This document shows, in pieces, positions 24,200 through 32,003 of a stretch of 36,001 bases of DNA. Source of the DNA: an uncultured euryarchaeote (GTDB lineage: Archaea; Thermoplasmatota; Poseidoniia; Poseidoniales; Thalassarchaeaceae); the NCBI GenBank assembly GCA_937876055.1, contig CALEIW010000051.1, forward strand, positions 1 to 36,001, read 5' to 3'. A program made the position numbers and the translations under genes. The stretch's first letter is position 1; each line of letters opens with the position of its first letter. The notes under the pieces are model-generated. The model saw nothing but the letters and a program-made list of their open reading frames with translations. It was not told the origin of the DNA and did no database searches.

Positions 24200-25270
24200 T
24201 CAATAAAGATAGAAGAATGGGAATACTAGTACCCAAATCAAATCCACAAAGTGCCAGTAAAGACCGAAGTACTCAATCGATACTGCATTCTTTGGAGAGT
24301 AACCGCCAAGCCATGCCTTGTAGGTCATGTAAGTCAAGCCAATGATTCCACCAGCAACGTGAGCACCGTGAGTTCCGGTAGTCACGTAGAACAGAGATGC
24401 CGAGACCTGTATGTCCGCTACCATATGTGCCCCTGTTGCTTCATCAACGTAGGAGTGGTGTTGGTAGTGGTCGGCATTAATTGTGTAGCCTTCATCTACG
24501 AGTGAGATGATGTCATGTTCGTGTAGTCCAATCGCACTAATCTCTGGAACGTAGAATCCGACAAACCACTCAACCATTTTCAGAGTAAGGAACAGAACTG
24601 CTAGGAACCATGTTGCTCCTAAGTATCTGTAGACCTTCTTTCTTCGAACTTCATCGTCTAGGTCAGGCTTCTTTGCATAACGAAGTGCCTGGACAATTGT
24701 GAATGAAGATATGATCAGAGCAAAGGTGTTGATTGCACCAGGTGCGATGTGCCACCAGCTGGATGCGATAAGATGGCTTGCTGGTTCGAAGCATGTGACG
24801 ACAACACCTTCCTGCCATCCAGTCGGGTTAGTTACCGGGTCGAACATTCCTCTTTCGTATACGGTACCACAGTTTTCGATTCCTAGTCTGTACCTCATGT
24901 AGGTACTGAACAAAGATGTGAAGACCATCATTTCGGACATGAGGAATACCCAAACACCAACCTTCCTAATCTGAATTCCACGGAATGGAACACCTGTTGC
25001 AAGAGGTTCGTAGTGTCCATCAAAGGATAAGTCCTGTCTCCACCAAATGAATAGTGAGAATCCAACCACCAGTAATCCTACAAGAATCATAGGAATATTT
25101 CCAGGGTTGTAGGTTCCATAGGACCAAGCCTCCGCCATTCCAAAGAGGAAGATTGCAATTCCGATACTCATGAATAACGGCGAGAATGAATTGTGTGGAG
25201 CGCCGTGCCCCCAATCGTGTGGACCCCATGGTTGAGGTGCATGATGGTCATCGTGATAATCGCCGCTCAA
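24200..25270 (-). CDS. coxC: Cytochrome c oxidase subunit III
   Basis: A seven-helix core subunit that stabilises subunit I and supports proton uptake. It is recognisable by GVWVFLMSEMMVFTSLFSTYMRYR, SSFTIVQALRYAKK, FYVTTGTHGAHVAGGIIGLTY and the terminal HFVDLIWVLVFPFFYLY. A His/Asp-rich N-terminus (first 26 residues) and a charged insertion of about 40 residues before FYVTT (LHEHDIISL..HMVADIQ) make it longer (356) than usual. The start is TTG in a TTGA overlap with the coxI stop, and GGAGGTGA sits six bases upstream inside coxI. Translation is probably coupled to subunit I. Confidence 0.94.
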   Translation of the reverse strand: MSGDYHDDHHAPQPWGPHDWGHGAPHNSFSPLFMSIGIAIFLFGMAEAWSYGTYNPGNIPMILVGLLVVGFSLFIWWRQDLSFDGHYEPLATGVPFRGIQIRKVGVWVFLMSEMMVFTSLFSTYMRYRLGIENCGTVYERGMFDPVTNPTGWQEGVVVTCFEPASHLIASSWWHIAPGAINTFALIISSFTIVQALRYAKKPDLDDEVRRKKVYRYLGATWFLAVLFLTLKMVEWFVGFYVPEISAIGLHEHDIISLVDEGYTINADHYQHHSYVDEATGAHMVADIQVSASLFYVTTGTHGAHVAGGIIGLTYMTYKAWLGGYSPKNAVSIEYFGLYWHFVDLIWVLVFPFFYLY

Positions 25271-27585
25271 TGGCTCACCTCCTCATGATCCTCTGGCACC
25301 ATCAATCGATTGAACCACTGTCCTAACCTTCCTGGCTCATGTGCAATGTGCTCGTTAGCATCCTTGAGAACTGGAGGGTTATGCCAATCGAAGGAAGGAG
25401 TCGGTGGTGGTGATGATGTCATCCACTCGAATGACCATCCACCCCATGGGTCGGCAGGAGCCTTTTCTCCCCTGACCAGACTAATCAACATGTTAGCAAC
25501 CATGATGAAGTTGGAAAAGAAGAATAGGAATGCACTGACAGATATGAAAAGATTCCACTCAGCAGCCCATTCTGGTAGATTTGTGAAATCGTCTGTTGTG
25601 ATGAAGTAAGTGTGATGCCTTCTTGCCATTCCAACAACACCAAGCTTGTGCATAGGCCAGAAGATTCCGTTGTAGGTAATGAATGCGGTTAGGAAGTGTA
25701 GAGTCCCCAATCTCTCGTCAAGCATTCGTCCGGTCATCTTTGGATACCAGTAGTATATTGCTGAGAAGAATCCGAAGACTGTACCTCCAACCAGTACATA
25801 ATGGAAGTGAGCTACAACGAAGTAAGTCTCGTGAAGGTGAGTATCCATTGCGATGGATGGGAAGAACATTCCAGAAATTCCACCAAGCGTGAAGGTAACC
25901 AAGAATCCTAGCGCCCACAAAGTGTGTGTGCGATAGACGAGTGAACCTCCATGCATAGTTTTCAGCCAATTGAAGATCTTGATACCAGTAGGAACAGCGA
26001 CTAACATAGTTGTCAGCATTGTTACGAATCTTAGTGAAGGCGACATTCCCGACGTAAACATGTGGTGTCCGTAAACGATGAAAGCCACGATTCCGATTCC
26101 TGCCATTGCGTAAACCATTGAGCGGTATCCAAAGATAGAACGCCTTGCGGATGTAGCAAGAACCTCGGAAATAACACCGAATGCAGGCACAATAACGACG
26201 TATACCTCAGGATGTCCGAAGTACCAGAACAAGTGACTCCAGAGTAATGGGTCACCTCCAGCAGATATGTCATAGAATGCGGTGGAGATAGTTCTGTCAA
26301 GGTAGACTTGAATTAACCCTACACCGAATGCTGGAATTGAAAGGAATAGCATTAGGTTAGCAACCAAAATGCTCCATGTGAACAATGGCATCTGCATCCA
26401 ACCCATACCTTCTGCACGCATTACTGCCATTGTTGTAAGGAAGTTAATTCCAGTTAGAGTGGATGATGCTACCAGCATTATCTGTCCTGCAACCCACATT
26501 GTGACACCAGTATGTGCGCCTTCTGTTACGATGTAAGGAGCATATCCTGTCCATCCAGTATCAGCTCCTTCTCCGGTGAATACACCGGTGAAAATCAGTA
26601 ATGCAGCAAACGGTTGCAGCCAGAATGATAGAGCATTCAATCTTGGCATGGCAAGGTCCGGTGCTCCAATTTGTAGGGGTACCATCCAATTTGCAAAACC
26701 GTTGATCAAAGGCATAGCAGCGAGGAAAATCATAGTAGTTCCGTGTAAAGTAAAGAAAGAGTTGTACTCATCTTGAGAAATGAAGTCATTACCAGGAACT
26801 GCGAGTTGAATCCTAATCATCATCGCAAGAATCCCACCGATTCCGAGGAAGAATAGACCCTGAACGAAATATAGAGTTCCAATCTTCTTGTGGTCTGTGC
26901 TGGTGAGCCACTCGGTCAACCACGGTGCTAGGTGCTCCCAATCGAATGCATCAGGATTGGTTCTGTAGAATCCATACAGAACTGTGATTGTTAGAAGTAT
27001 TCCAGAGATGATGATTAGTGTGGCCAATACCTTGTATGGATCTGCTTCTTCCAATCCAGGACCTAATGATCCTGCTACCTTCAGAGTCATTTTATTCCAC
27101 TGATCTTCGGGGCCTGCATTTCCATCTCCGTTAACAGAGTTGACGTGGACCACGAAGTCAACATCTCTACCATGGCTTGGAGCAATCCACTCGACAGTCC
27201 ATGATGTGTAATCGTTGCCCGCCTCAGTGTGAGTAACTTCGGATGGGCCATTGGATTGAACAGTCGCATCTAAAGGAGTAATTTCACCGCCGGATGCCCA
27301 TAGGTTGAATCCTCCAAGATTTGCATTTCCTTCAGCAGATGGACCACCAGTGAATGAAATTGTAACTTGATAGGTTTCAGACATATTGTATTCTTCTGGA
27401 AGACCATCCAAAGTCACCATGACTGCAGCATTCGGAGCAGCGGCGTGACAGTTACATCCACCAGCACTAATCTGATCATAATTTACTCCGGTCGGTAGGG
27501 AGTTTACAGCCGGTGATACGACCATCGCTATGGAGATTAACAGAAAAGCTACCATACTTCGTGAAATTGTAATGTTTCTTCCCAT
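25267..27585 (-). CDS. coxA: Cytochrome c oxidase subunit I fused to an N-terminal extracellular CxCH domain
   Basis: The catalytic proton-pumping subunit. Numbered from a possible TTG at 27594, residues 1-34 look like a signal peptide, 47-50 are CNCH, and about 50-175 form a beta-sandwich resembling the Reeler-like 'choice-of-anchor V' domain. One extra helix follows (188-210), then the twelve-helix oxidase from about 230. Ligands are visible: H284 (TLHGTTM), H461-E463-Y465 (GHPEVY), H510/H511 and H596/H598 (HFHY). D313 of GAPDLAMPR and the GHPEVY glutamate indicate an A1-type pump. I chose the ATG at 27585 because GGAGGT lies eight bases before it and abuts the TTG. The extra domain would sit outside the cell beside CuA. 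Its function is unknown. Confidence 0.95.
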   Translation of the reverse strand: MGRNITISRSMVAFLLISIAMVVSPAVNSLPTGVNYDQISAGGCNCHAAAPNAAVMVTLDGLPEEYNMSETYQVTISFTGGPSAEGNANLGGFNLWASGGEITPLDATVQSNGPSEVTHTEAGNDYTSWTVEWIAPSHGRDVDFVVHVNSVNGDGNAGPEDQWNKMTLKVAGSLGPGLEEADPYKVLATLIIISGILLTITVLYGFYRTNPDAFDWEHLAPWLTEWLTSTDHKKIGTLYFVQGLFFLGIGGILAMMIRIQLAVPGNDFISQDEYNSFFTLHGTTMIFLAAMPLINGFANWMVPLQIGAPDLAMPRLNALSFWLQPFAALLIFTGVFTGEGADTGWTGYAPYIVTEGAHTGVTMWVAGQIMLVASSTLTGINFLTTMAVMRAEGMGWMQMPLFTWSILVANLMLFLSIPAFGVGLIQVYLDRTISTAFYDISAGGDPLLWSHLFWYFGHPEVYVVIVPAFGVISEVLATSARRSIFGYRSMVYAMAGIGIVAFIVYGHHMFTSGMSPSLRFVTMLTTMLVAVPTGIKIFNWLKTMHGGSLVYRTHTLWALGFLVTFTLGGISGMFFPSIAMDTHLHETYFVVAHFHYVLVGGTVFGFFSAIYYWYPKMTGRMLDERLGTLHFLTAFITYNGIFWPMHKLGVVGMARRHHTYFITTDDFTNLPEWAAEWNLFISVSAFLFFFSNFIMVANMLISLVRGEKAPADPWGGWSFEWMTSSPPPTPSFDWHNPPVLKDANEHIAHEPGRLGQWFNRLMVPEDHEEVSH

Positions 27586-27599
27586 ATCTTTCAACCTCC

Positions 27600-28442
27600 T
27601 CAGGCATGGATGCTAACGCCCGCCATCATGTAGGCGTGGTCATCACCACAGTATTCAGTACAGAGTAGTAGGAAGTCCTCAACATCTTCGGCGAGAATCC
27701 AAACAGTGGTTGTCTGTCCCGGAAGAACGTCTTCTTTGACTCCTAACGAGACAAACCAAGGAGCATGAGTTACATCTTCTGAAGTCATGTATGCGAGATA
27801 TGCATTCCCCGCCTGTAAGGAGAGATGAGGCACGGCTCTTCCGTCTGCTTCAGTGAATCCTGATTCACATAATTCCGCCTCTAGTGTCCCACAATCAAAA
27901 CTCCAAACCCACTGCTTGGCTGTTATCTCTATGGTGTGATAGCAATCTGCTTTGTATTCCCCTTTCAAATTAGCATCAGGGTTGAAGTATAGGTTCGAAC
28001 CGTCATATTCTGGGCTATCGTAAACACACTCATCACCAAAGTGTCCTCCATCGGCAGCACTGGTTGCAGACCATACATTGTCTAGTGGTGCCCAAGAGAT
28101 GTAAGTAAGGTAGACGATTAGGATAAATGGTACAATTGTCCAGGCCAATTCCAATTTTAGGTTATCATTTTCAGCAGGAAAAACTCCAACTTCTAAATTG
28201 TCTATATTGGGGTTTTCACCATCTTTTGAGCGATAGAAAAATGAGTGGTGATACAGCCACCCGAAGGTGAACAATGCAACCAATGCCGACCAAACAAGAT
28301 ACTCGTTCCAGAGGCTATCGTATAGAGGTGTGATGAGACTCATCGTTATCTCCGGTCTGAGCGCGTGTGAAAGTCCCTCATAAGTGTGAGGTTTGTGATT
28401 CCTGAAGAGAGGTCCGACGTAGTCGGAAATGACTTCAAACAT
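27600..28442 (-). CDS. coxB: Cytochrome c oxidase subunit II with CuA site
   Basis: Accepts electrons from a cytochrome c or blue copper donor and passes them through CuA to subunit I. Two membrane helices (about 44-64 and 98-118) precede an extracellular cupredoxin domain. The CuA ligands are complete: H226 (VTHAPWF), C261, E263, C265, H269 and M272 in CTEYCGDDHAYM. The electron-entry aromatic patch is at KQWVWSF. Between 125 and 195 there are four extra cysteines (139, 167, 184, 192) and an insertion not usual for the family, possibly two disulfides. An internal ATG (28343) could instead be the start, because the first 33 residues are atypical. A TATA-like element favours 28442. First gene of the operon, coxI follows at once. 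Confidence 0.94.
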   Translation of the reverse strand: MFEVISDYVGPLFRNHKPHTYEGLSHALRPEITMSLITPLYDSLWNEYLVWSALVALFTFGWLYHHSFFYRSKDGENPNIDNLEVGVFPAENDNLKLELAWTIVPFILIVYLTYISWAPLDNVWSATSAADGGHFGDECVYDSPEYDGSNLYFNPDANLKGEYKADCYHTIEITAKQWVWSFDCGTLEAELCESGFTEADGRAVPHLSLQAGNAYLAYMTSEDVTHAPWFVSLGVKEDVLPGQTTTVWILAEDVEDFLLLCTEYCGDDHAYMMAGVSIHA

Positions 28443-28482
28443 CCAACCAACGTGAGCCCATCCAGATAGGGTTAGAATTGGT

Positions 28483-28490
28483 CTAATAAA
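28483..28490 (-). promoter_or_regulatory. TATA-like element of the cox operon
   Basis: On the minus strand TTTATTAG lies about 41 bases before the subunit II ATG (28442). With archaeal spacing the transcript would begin near 28460, giving a short leader and supporting the longer subunit II start. Assigned by eye in a 78-bp divergent gap. Confidence 0.4.
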
Positions 28491-28520
28491 CTGAGTTTTT
28501 TATTCAAGAGGCGGAGACAG

Positions 28521-29030
28521 ATGGGTGCTAGTGATTGGGTCCAAGATAAGGGTAAAATTTCCGGCCCTCCAGATCGTGAAATTCGCTTTAATTTAGCAGC
28601 TCGTGCCTTCGCAGAAAGTCAACTCCGAAATCGAATGCCGTCAGATGGAGGAGCCGGATGTCCAGTTTTGGTAGAGGGCAAGAGAGACAAAGTGGCTTTG
28701 AGGGCTCTAGGATTTGAAGGGCCGATTGAATTGATTAATCGTGGCTGGGATAGATCTCGACTTGTAGCATATTTCTACGATACATACGGAACTCGAAATA
28801 CAATCGATGGCGGCCCACCTCTAATGTTGCTAATGGATTGGGACCGTACCGGAGGTCAAATTCAGACCTCTCTTCGAGATCGACTAAATTCACTAGACGT
28901 TCCAATCGATGAAAATCTCAGAAAGGTTCTGTTGAAGACCATGAAGCCAGAAGGTAAAACCGTCGAAGCATTAGCACCATTTGCAAAAACTCTGAGGCCC
29001 TTAATTGAAGAACAACTGGATGCAATCTAA
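28521..29030 (+). CDS. Small archaeal Toprim-domain protein (UPF0292-like)
   Basis: A 169-residue protein built around one Toprim fold, the metal-binding nucleotide-handling domain of primases, topoisomerases and OLD nucleases. The catalytic glutamate lies in PVLVEGKRDKVALRALG and the DxD pair in LLMDWDRTGGQI. A C-terminal helical segment (KVLLKTMKPEGKTVEALAPF) follows. No additional nuclease, helicase or ATPase domain is attached, matching the stand-alone archaeal family of unknown function. A role in DNA or RNA processing is likely by fold only. GGAG lies about six bases before the ATG. Its stop is one base from the convergent Lrp gene. Confidence 0.82.
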   Translation: MGASDWVQDKGKISGPPDREIRFNLAARAFAESQLRNRMPSDGGAGCPVLVEGKRDKVALRALGFEGPIELINRGWDRSRLVAYFYDTYGTRNTIDGGPPLMLLMDWDRTGGQIQTSLRDRLNSLDVPIDENLRKVLLKTMKPEGKTVEALAPFAKTLRPLIEEQLDAI

Positions 29031-29031
29031 C

Positions 29032-29505
29032 TTATTTTGGAAATGATGTGGGACTCTCTTTGACCGTATTGAGTACTAGGTGAGTAACCGAACGTTTCAC
29101 ACCATCCATCGAGAGGAGATTTTTCGATAAATCGTCGAGGTCACTTCTATCGCTGGCTCTGGCGATAATCATTGAATCGAATTCGCCGGTAACATCGTAA
29201 ACGCCGTAGACTCTCGAATCGCGGGCAATAATCTCTTGAATTTCGATTAGACGCCCCTTCTGAATTCTTAGTCCAATTACGACATTTAACCCCCATCCAA
29301 CCTTATCCGAATCGAGAATCACTCGGTACTCCTTGATGACTCCACTGTCTTCTAATTTCTTCACTCGATTGCTAACTGTACCTAGAGAAACACCGACCTC
29401 CTCTGCTATACCGCGTAGCGATGTTCTAGCATCGCGTTCCAGCACCTCAATGATTCTGCGGTCGGTGTCGTCCAGAATGAATATCCCTCGGGAGACTGTG
29501 CTCAA
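29032..29505 (-). CDS. Lrp/AsnC family transcription regulator
   Basis: A DNA-binding regulator of the feast/famine family. Residues about 12-60 form the helix-turn-helix (DDTDRRIIEVLERDARTSLRGIAEEVGVSLGTVSNRVKKLEDSG). Residues about 65-150 are the RAM ligand-binding and oligomerisation domain (GVYDVTGEFDSMIIARASDRSDLDDLSKNL). Such proteins usually sense an amino acid and often repress their own gene. The start must be the TTG at 29505, because an in-frame TAG lies four codons upstream and no ATG occurs before the domain. Two dyads lie directly upstream. It converges on the Toprim gene with one base between stops. The ligand is not predictable. Confidence 0.92.
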   Translation of the reverse strand: MSTVSRGIFILDDTDRRIIEVLERDARTSLRGIAEEVGVSLGTVSNRVKKLEDSGVIKEYRVILDSDKVGWGLNVVIGLRIQKGRLIEIQEIIARDSRVYGVYDVTGEFDSMIIARASDRSDLDDLSKNLLSMDGVKRSVTHLVLNTVKESPTSFPK

Positions 29506-29518
29506 GGCATTAGGCTAT

Positions 29519-29563
29519 TGAACATTCACCTCAAAATCTGCGAGTAGATTGAACGTATGTTCA
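29519..29563. promoter_or_regulatory. Candidate Lrp autoregulatory operators
   Basis: TGAACATTCA (29519-29528) and TGAACGTATGTTCA (29550-29563, perfect 5-bp arms) share TGAAC/TTCA half-sites. Their centres are about 33 bp apart, near three helical turns. They sit immediately upstream of the Lrp-family gene. The second also overlaps the stop codon of the methyltransferase gene. Confidence 0.4.
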
Positions 29564-31207
29564 TTCTTCTTGATTGATTATGATGCCTCTCATTACTCGT
29601 AAAACATGTACTTCTGCGGTTCTCATCATCAGACTAACTCGTCCTCCAATCCAAACCGGAATAGTGGTTCCATCCGATTCATCGACCAACAGAAAATTCC
29701 CTCTCGTGGATGATAGTTTTGTACTCACCAAAGTGGGTTCTGGCTCATCTCCTGAGAGTAAGGAATCGATAACTTTCGATGGCACTTCAGTACGTCCTTT
29801 TTCGATTATATCAGCGAATTTTTTCGCCGCAGAACCAACAACTCGTTCAAACTCTCCACGGCGTAAATGAATAGCTTCGAGCCCGAGATAAACCACTTTC
29901 AAAGGACGCCAACGCCTACCCGGAATCCGCATCCTTCCGCCTTTTCGACTCCTTTCAGAGGACCAAATATCGTTAGCTTCGGCAGTTGACCATAGAACCT
30001 TCTTACCTCGTACCCAAAGGTCCTCTGGCAAGTCTCCCAATTCCTCTTCCAAGATTGTTCTAGTCTCGGATGAAATTGGTTGGGGAACATCCTCGTTATC
30101 TACGGGTGCTTCTTCTTCCGTCAACTCACGATTAACCTGAGTATTTGATTCTGTTTCTACTGAGGATTTTTTCTCAATTACAGCAAGGAAAAATCCTCCT
30201 GCTGTCGACTCATCATTCCACACTCTCATACATAGTGGCAGAGCATCAATGATTTCTTTTTCAGAAGGAGAAAGAAAATTGTCTTCTTCTTGTTCATTCT
30301 GAACGATTGAACATTCATCAGAAAGCACAGGCCATTGTGTCATTCCTTCAGATGCGGGCAATTTTGGGATCAAATCATGGGCTGAAATCAGTTTCAAAGA
30401 AGGGTCGTTTCTCAGAACCTCGGCAACTACAGCTTCGTTTTCGATAGGATCTAGAGAACAGGTCGAGTAAACAACTCGTCCTCCTGATTTGACGAGTTTT
30501 GTAGCCCGACTCAAAATATCGATTTGCAACTTCTGCATCGAACGTCCACCACTTGGCTTCCAGCGAGACCACACATGGGGATTCTTGCGTGTGGTTCCAG
30601 TTCCTGTGCAGGGTGCATCAACCAATATACGGTCATAGCCAAATTCTGGAACCTTGGGAAAATGACGTGCATCGTGGTTGACGATGATATTGCTTCGCGA
30701 ACGGTGTCTCTGTATATTGGAAACTAGTAGGTTTACTCGACCTCTGACAATTTCGTTCGCGACAACGACTCCAGAATCATTCAGATGTTCTGCAATTTGT
30801 GAAGTCTTAGATCCTGGACTGGCGCATAAGTCGAGAATATATTCACCAGGTTTTGGGTCCAAAGCCAGTACAGGCAACATAGACACAGCCTCTTGCCGAG
30901 TTAATCTTCCAGTTTCATGTAAAGCGGCAAGGGCAGATTTCACCTCACCTTCAGCCTTGCCGCGTGAGAACGGCATAGTCCAAGCAGAACCAACTCCATT
31001 AAACCACTCAATAGGCTTACAGTCTAACGATTTTAACCAGTTTTCAAGCCATTCTTGATCTGCTGATAAGGGGTTCACTCGCACTGTTTCGGGGAGTCTT
31101 TCGTACGCGTGTGCGAACCATGATTCAGAATTTTCTCGCCAGCAACTTACCGCCTTCAATAACAGGCTGGCGCGCGCGGCCTTATCCCAATCGACCTCCT
31201 CTCGCAC
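29561..31207 (-). CDS. NSUN-type RNA cytosine-C5 methyltransferase (NOL1/NOP2/Sun family)
   Basis: Methylates C5 of cytosine in tRNA or rRNA. The Rossmann domain (about 100-330) has ILDLCASPGSKTSQIAEHL (SAM motif I), VANEIVRGR, the DAPCTGTGTTRKNP motif with one catalytic cysteine, and YSTCSLDPIENEAVV with the second. The TRKNP and overall shape are closest to the NSUN2/Trm4 tRNA group. Then comes a low-complexity acidic linker (about 360-400) and a C-terminal domain with RMRIPGRRWRPLKVVYLGLEAI, perhaps an RNA-binding PUA-like part, ending in a beta segment IPVWIGGRVSLMMRTAEVHV. At 548 it is longer than bacterial RsmB-like enzymes. The start is GTG at 31207. Confidence 0.88.
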   Translation of the reverse strand: MREEVDWDKAARASLLLKAVSCWRENSESWFAHAYERLPETVRVNPLSADQEWLENWLKSLDCKPIEWFNGVGSAWTMPFSRGKAEGEVKSALAALHETGRLTRQEAVSMLPVLALDPKPGEYILDLCASPGSKTSQIAEHLNDSGVVVANEIVRGRVNLLVSNIQRHRSRSNIIVNHDARHFPKVPEFGYDRILVDAPCTGTGTTRKNPHVWSRWKPSGGRSMQKLQIDILSRATKLVKSGGRVVYSTCSLDPIENEAVVAEVLRNDPSLKLISAHDLIPKLPASEGMTQWPVLSDECSIVQNEQEEDNFLSPSEKEIIDALPLCMRVWNDESTAGGFFLAVIEKKSSVETESNTQVNRELTEEEAPVDNEDVPQPISSETRTILEEELGDLPEDLWVRGKKVLWSTAEANDIWSSERSRKGGRMRIPGRRWRPLKVVYLGLEAIHLRRGEFERVVGSAAKKFADIIEKGRTEVPSKVIDSLLSGDEPEPTLVSTKLSSTRGNFLLVDESDGTTIPVWIGGRVSLMMRTAEVHVLRVMRGIIINQEE

Positions 31208-31341
31208 AAGGTCGCGTCAATCATCTTCAACATCAAGCGATTGGCTCTGGCAATCTCACTACCCCCAAGAATTCTCATTCTTCCCCCAAACAAATTCGTA
31301 AACGGTTAAACCTCTAACTATGCGCTCACGACTCACGGCCT

Positions 31342-31716
31342 ATGCCGTATGGGATGCACATGACAGGACTGAGAAGAAGAATAGCGAGGAGCCCAACCGA
31401 ACCTAATCGAACGACAAATACGGAGGCAACTCAAAAGCTGTTTGGGCTCGTTGAACGAGCACGGACGAATGGAAGAGAGCAAGGTCCACTAGTGCCTGTT
31501 GAGGCATTAATCACAGTCGATAAAGAAGAATGGGTTTGGCAGGTTGTAGACAGAGATGTACTGGAAGTCTTGTCTCACAGATTGGTGTTCGAATCATCGG
31601 CTGGAAAGCGCCGAGAAATTTTGATGACCGCCGGCATCGATGCTGCCATGGATGCGGCCTCAAAGATTGTCGAACTCGATGGCGGATGTGTACTAATTGA
31701 GACACTAGACCCTTGA
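31342..31716 (+). CDS. Conserved-looking small protein, unknown function
   Basis: I do not recognise this 124-residue protein. The first 30 residues are basic and probably disordered. Residues about 33-124 look like a compact alpha/beta domain (EALITVDKEEWVWQVVDRDVLEVLS, GIDAAMDAASKIVEL, GCVLIETLDP). There is no signal peptide, membrane helix or metal motif. Three in-frame ATGs (31342, 31354, 31360) are possible starts. It runs in the same direction as and 89 bp before the Sec61-beta gene, and is divergent from the NSUN gene across 134 bp. Base composition matches its neighbours and no longer frame competes, so I judge it real. Confidence 0.6.
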   Translation: MPYGMHMTGLRRRIARSPTEPNRTTNTEATQKLFGLVERARTNGREQGPLVPVEALITVDKEEWVWQVVDRDVLEVLSHRLVFESSAGKRREILMTAGIDAAMDAASKIVELDGGCVLIETLDP

Positions 31717-31734
31717 TTTTGAATCATTTAGGGT

Positions 31735-31759
31735 AATTTATCGTAAATTTGCTGATTTA
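31735..31759 (+). promoter_or_regulatory. Probable promoter region of Sec61-beta with AT-rich dyad
   Basis: AATTTA (31735-31740) and TAAATT (31744-31749) form a perfect 6-bp dyad around TCG, followed by a TATA-like GATTTATTC (about 31753-31761). Spacing puts a start near 31783, and AGGTAGGTG (31788-31796) could act as ribosome-binding site for the ATG at 31806. Confidence 0.35.
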
Positions 31760-31805
31760 TTCTGTTTCGCCGTCTTGAAATAGTGCAGGTAGGTGCGACG
31801 GCCCG

Positions 31806-32003
31806 ATGGCGAAGGAGAAGAAGGGCAGCGGCATCCAGCAAGCAGCGGGTTTAATCCGCTACTTCGACGAGGAGTCAGAGGATGCCATTCAGATCAGTAA
31901 AGGAATTGTCTACGCTGCATGTGTGGTCTTCTCCGTAGCAATTTATCTTCAGCACCATGGAGTATGGGCATGGATGGGCGACGTCCTTTCCGGAATTGTC
32001 TGA
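31806..32003 (+). CDS. secG: Protein translocase subunit Sec61-beta (archaeal SecG)
   Basis: The smallest subunit of the archaeal/eukaryotic-type SecYEG/Sec61 channel through which proteins such as the giant surface protein would be exported. The 65 residues show the family pattern: lysine- and glycine-rich start, then AAGLIRYFDEESEDAIQISKG, the well-known amphipathic motif before a single C-terminal membrane helix (IVYAACVVFSVAIYLQHHGVWAW). The ATG is fixed by the conserved N-terminus. Its stop codon directly abuts the stop of the minus-strand 285-residue gene with no base between, so convergent transcripts must overlap. Confidence 0.9.
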   Translation: MAKEKKGSGIQQAAGLIRYFDEESEDAIQISKGIVYAACVVFSVAIYLQHHGVWAWMGDVLSGIV

